Source: Pseudomonas sp. DTU_2021_1001937_2_SI_NGA_ILE_001 (GTDB lineage Bacteria > Pseudomonadota > Gammaproteobacteria > Pseudomonadales > Pseudomonadaceae). From it: a DNA stretch of 64,000 bases. Made by a program: the position numbers and the translations under genes. Every line of letters starts with the position of its first letter. The stretch's first letter is position 1. Positions 63,409 to 64,000 of the stretch are shown piece by piece. The DNA is taken from assembly GCF_032463525.1 (NCBI RefSeq), contig NZ_CP135971.1, positions 434,001 through 498,000 of the forward strand, given 5' to 3'. The notes under the pieces were generated by a model, which made no database searches, had not been told where the DNA came from, and saw only the letters and a program-made list of their open reading frames with translations.

Positions 63409-64000
63409 ATGCTCTTGAAAGACAAGGTTGCAATCATCACTGGCGCGGCCTCGGCACGCGGTATCGGCCGGGCCACTGCTGAAATTTTTGCCCGTCAGGG
63501 TGCTCGCGTGGTGATCCTCGACCTCGACGAATCCGCGGCCCGCGATGCCGCCGCTGCCCTCGGCGAGGACCATCTGGGCCTGGCTGCCAACGTTGCCGAC
63601 CAGGGCCAGGTCCAGCGTGCCGTGGCCGCTGTGCTGGAGCATTACGGGCACATCGACGTGCTGATCAACAACGCCGGCATCACCCAACCCCTGAAGATCC
63701 TCGACATCGGTCACAGCGACTACGACAAGGTGCTGGACGTCAGCCTGCGCGGCACGCTGCTGATGTCGCAGGCGGTGATCCCGAGCATGCGCGCCCGCCA
63801 GTCCGGCAGCATCGTGTGCATGTCGTCGGTCTCTGCCCAGCGCGGCGGGGGCATCTTCGGCGGCCCGCACTACAGCGCTGCCAAGGCCGGCGTGCTGGGC
63901 CTGGCGCGGGCCATGGCCCGGGAACTGGGGCCAGACAGCGTACGGGTCAACTCCATCGCTCCAGGTCTGATCCAGACCGACATCACCGGCGGCCTGATGC
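63409..64000 (+). CDS. SDR-family oxidoreductase (3' end outside window)
   Basis: The visible 197 residues hold a Rossmann fold: IITGAASARGIGRA (the TGxxxGIG site), NNAGIT, catalytic Ser in CMSSVSAQ and Tyr-x3-Lys in YSAAKAG, and the SIAPGLIQT segment. It is a 3-ketoacyl-ACP-reductase-type SDR with NAD(P). AGGGAG precedes the ATG by 8 bases. The frame runs off the right edge. Substrate is unknown, and a divergent LysR suggests inducible catabolism. Confidence 0.9.
   Translation, partial: MLLKDKVAIITGAASARGIGRATAEIFARQGARVVILDLDESAARDAAAALGEDHLGLAANVADQGQVQRAVAAVLEHYGHIDVLINNAGITQPLKILDIGHSDYDKVLDVSLRGTLLMSQAVIPSMRARQSGSIVCMSSVSAQRGGGIFGGPHYSAAKAGVLGLARAMARELGPDSVRVNSIAPGLIQTDITGGLM

Overview
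The window is a piece of a high-GC gamma-proteobacterial chromosome, almost certainly Pseudomonas of the P. putida group. The evidence is the catR-catBCA catechol cluster in its usual Pseudomonas order, an OprD porin, an Mqo, two energy taxis/chemotaxis receptors, three TonB receptors, a DUF6124-type small gene, and many intergenic REP-like palindromes of the type GGAGCGGCTTCAGCCGCG. No rRNA, intact tRNA, CRISPR array or intact insertion sequence was found.

Layout. 1-3.5 kb: molybdenum hydroxylase subunit (cut by the window edge) with XdhC and a MocA-like cofactor enzyme, then a flavin reductase. 3.5-6.6 kb: semialdehyde dehydrogenase with divergent LysR regulator, then a HEAT-like protein. 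6.6-10.3 kb: OprD porin, tannase/feruloyl-esterase family hydrolase and a divergent DUF3237 protein, probably an aromatic-ester uptake and hydrolysis unit. 10.3-14.7 kb: FKBP isomerase, Lrp-type regulator and a divergent 2-oxo acid dehydrogenase with fused E1 and an E2 but no E3. 14.7-19.4 kb: hypothetical protein, lipoprotein, AraC regulator, SBF-like transporter and EamA exporter. 19.7-29.8 kb: TonB receptor, two chemoreceptors, isochorismatase-like protein, TrmK and a 697-residue protein with a PD-(D/E)XK nuclease motif. 29.9-31.8 kb: prophage-like remnant (DUF1566 protein, S24 repressor, paired operators). 32.1-33.7 kb: mqo.

33.9-41.8 kb is an accessory island with visibly lower GC. It begins with a tRNA-3'-end-like scar and a truncated integrase. 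Its core is a four-gene cassette: metallo-beta-lactamase-fold protein, E2-E1-JAB ubiquitin-type fusion, patatin phospholipase, and a ComEC-like metallo-beta-lactamase-fold protein. A remnant of a second patatin gene lies inside. It resembles CBASS and bacterial ubiquitin-like defence logic but has no cyclase and no ubiquitin-like protein, so it is the best candidate here for an undescribed defence system.

41.9-46.6 kb is a stress module: Mn catalase, a degenerate Mn-catalase-like protein, YciF/DUF892, a KGG repeat protein and small proteins, ending with a structured leader in front of the DUF6124 gene. 46.8-55 kb holds a GST, a lipoprotein, a large TonB receptor, a SUFU-like protein and a Fur-boxed siderophore receptor. 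55.1-58.6 kb is catR-catBCA with a strong terminator. 58.8-64 kb has eptA, an orphan ColR-like response regulator, a PAP2 phosphatase, a LysR regulator and a divergent SDR gene cut by the window edge.

All calls come from reading the sequence and recalled family knowledge. No database search was run.
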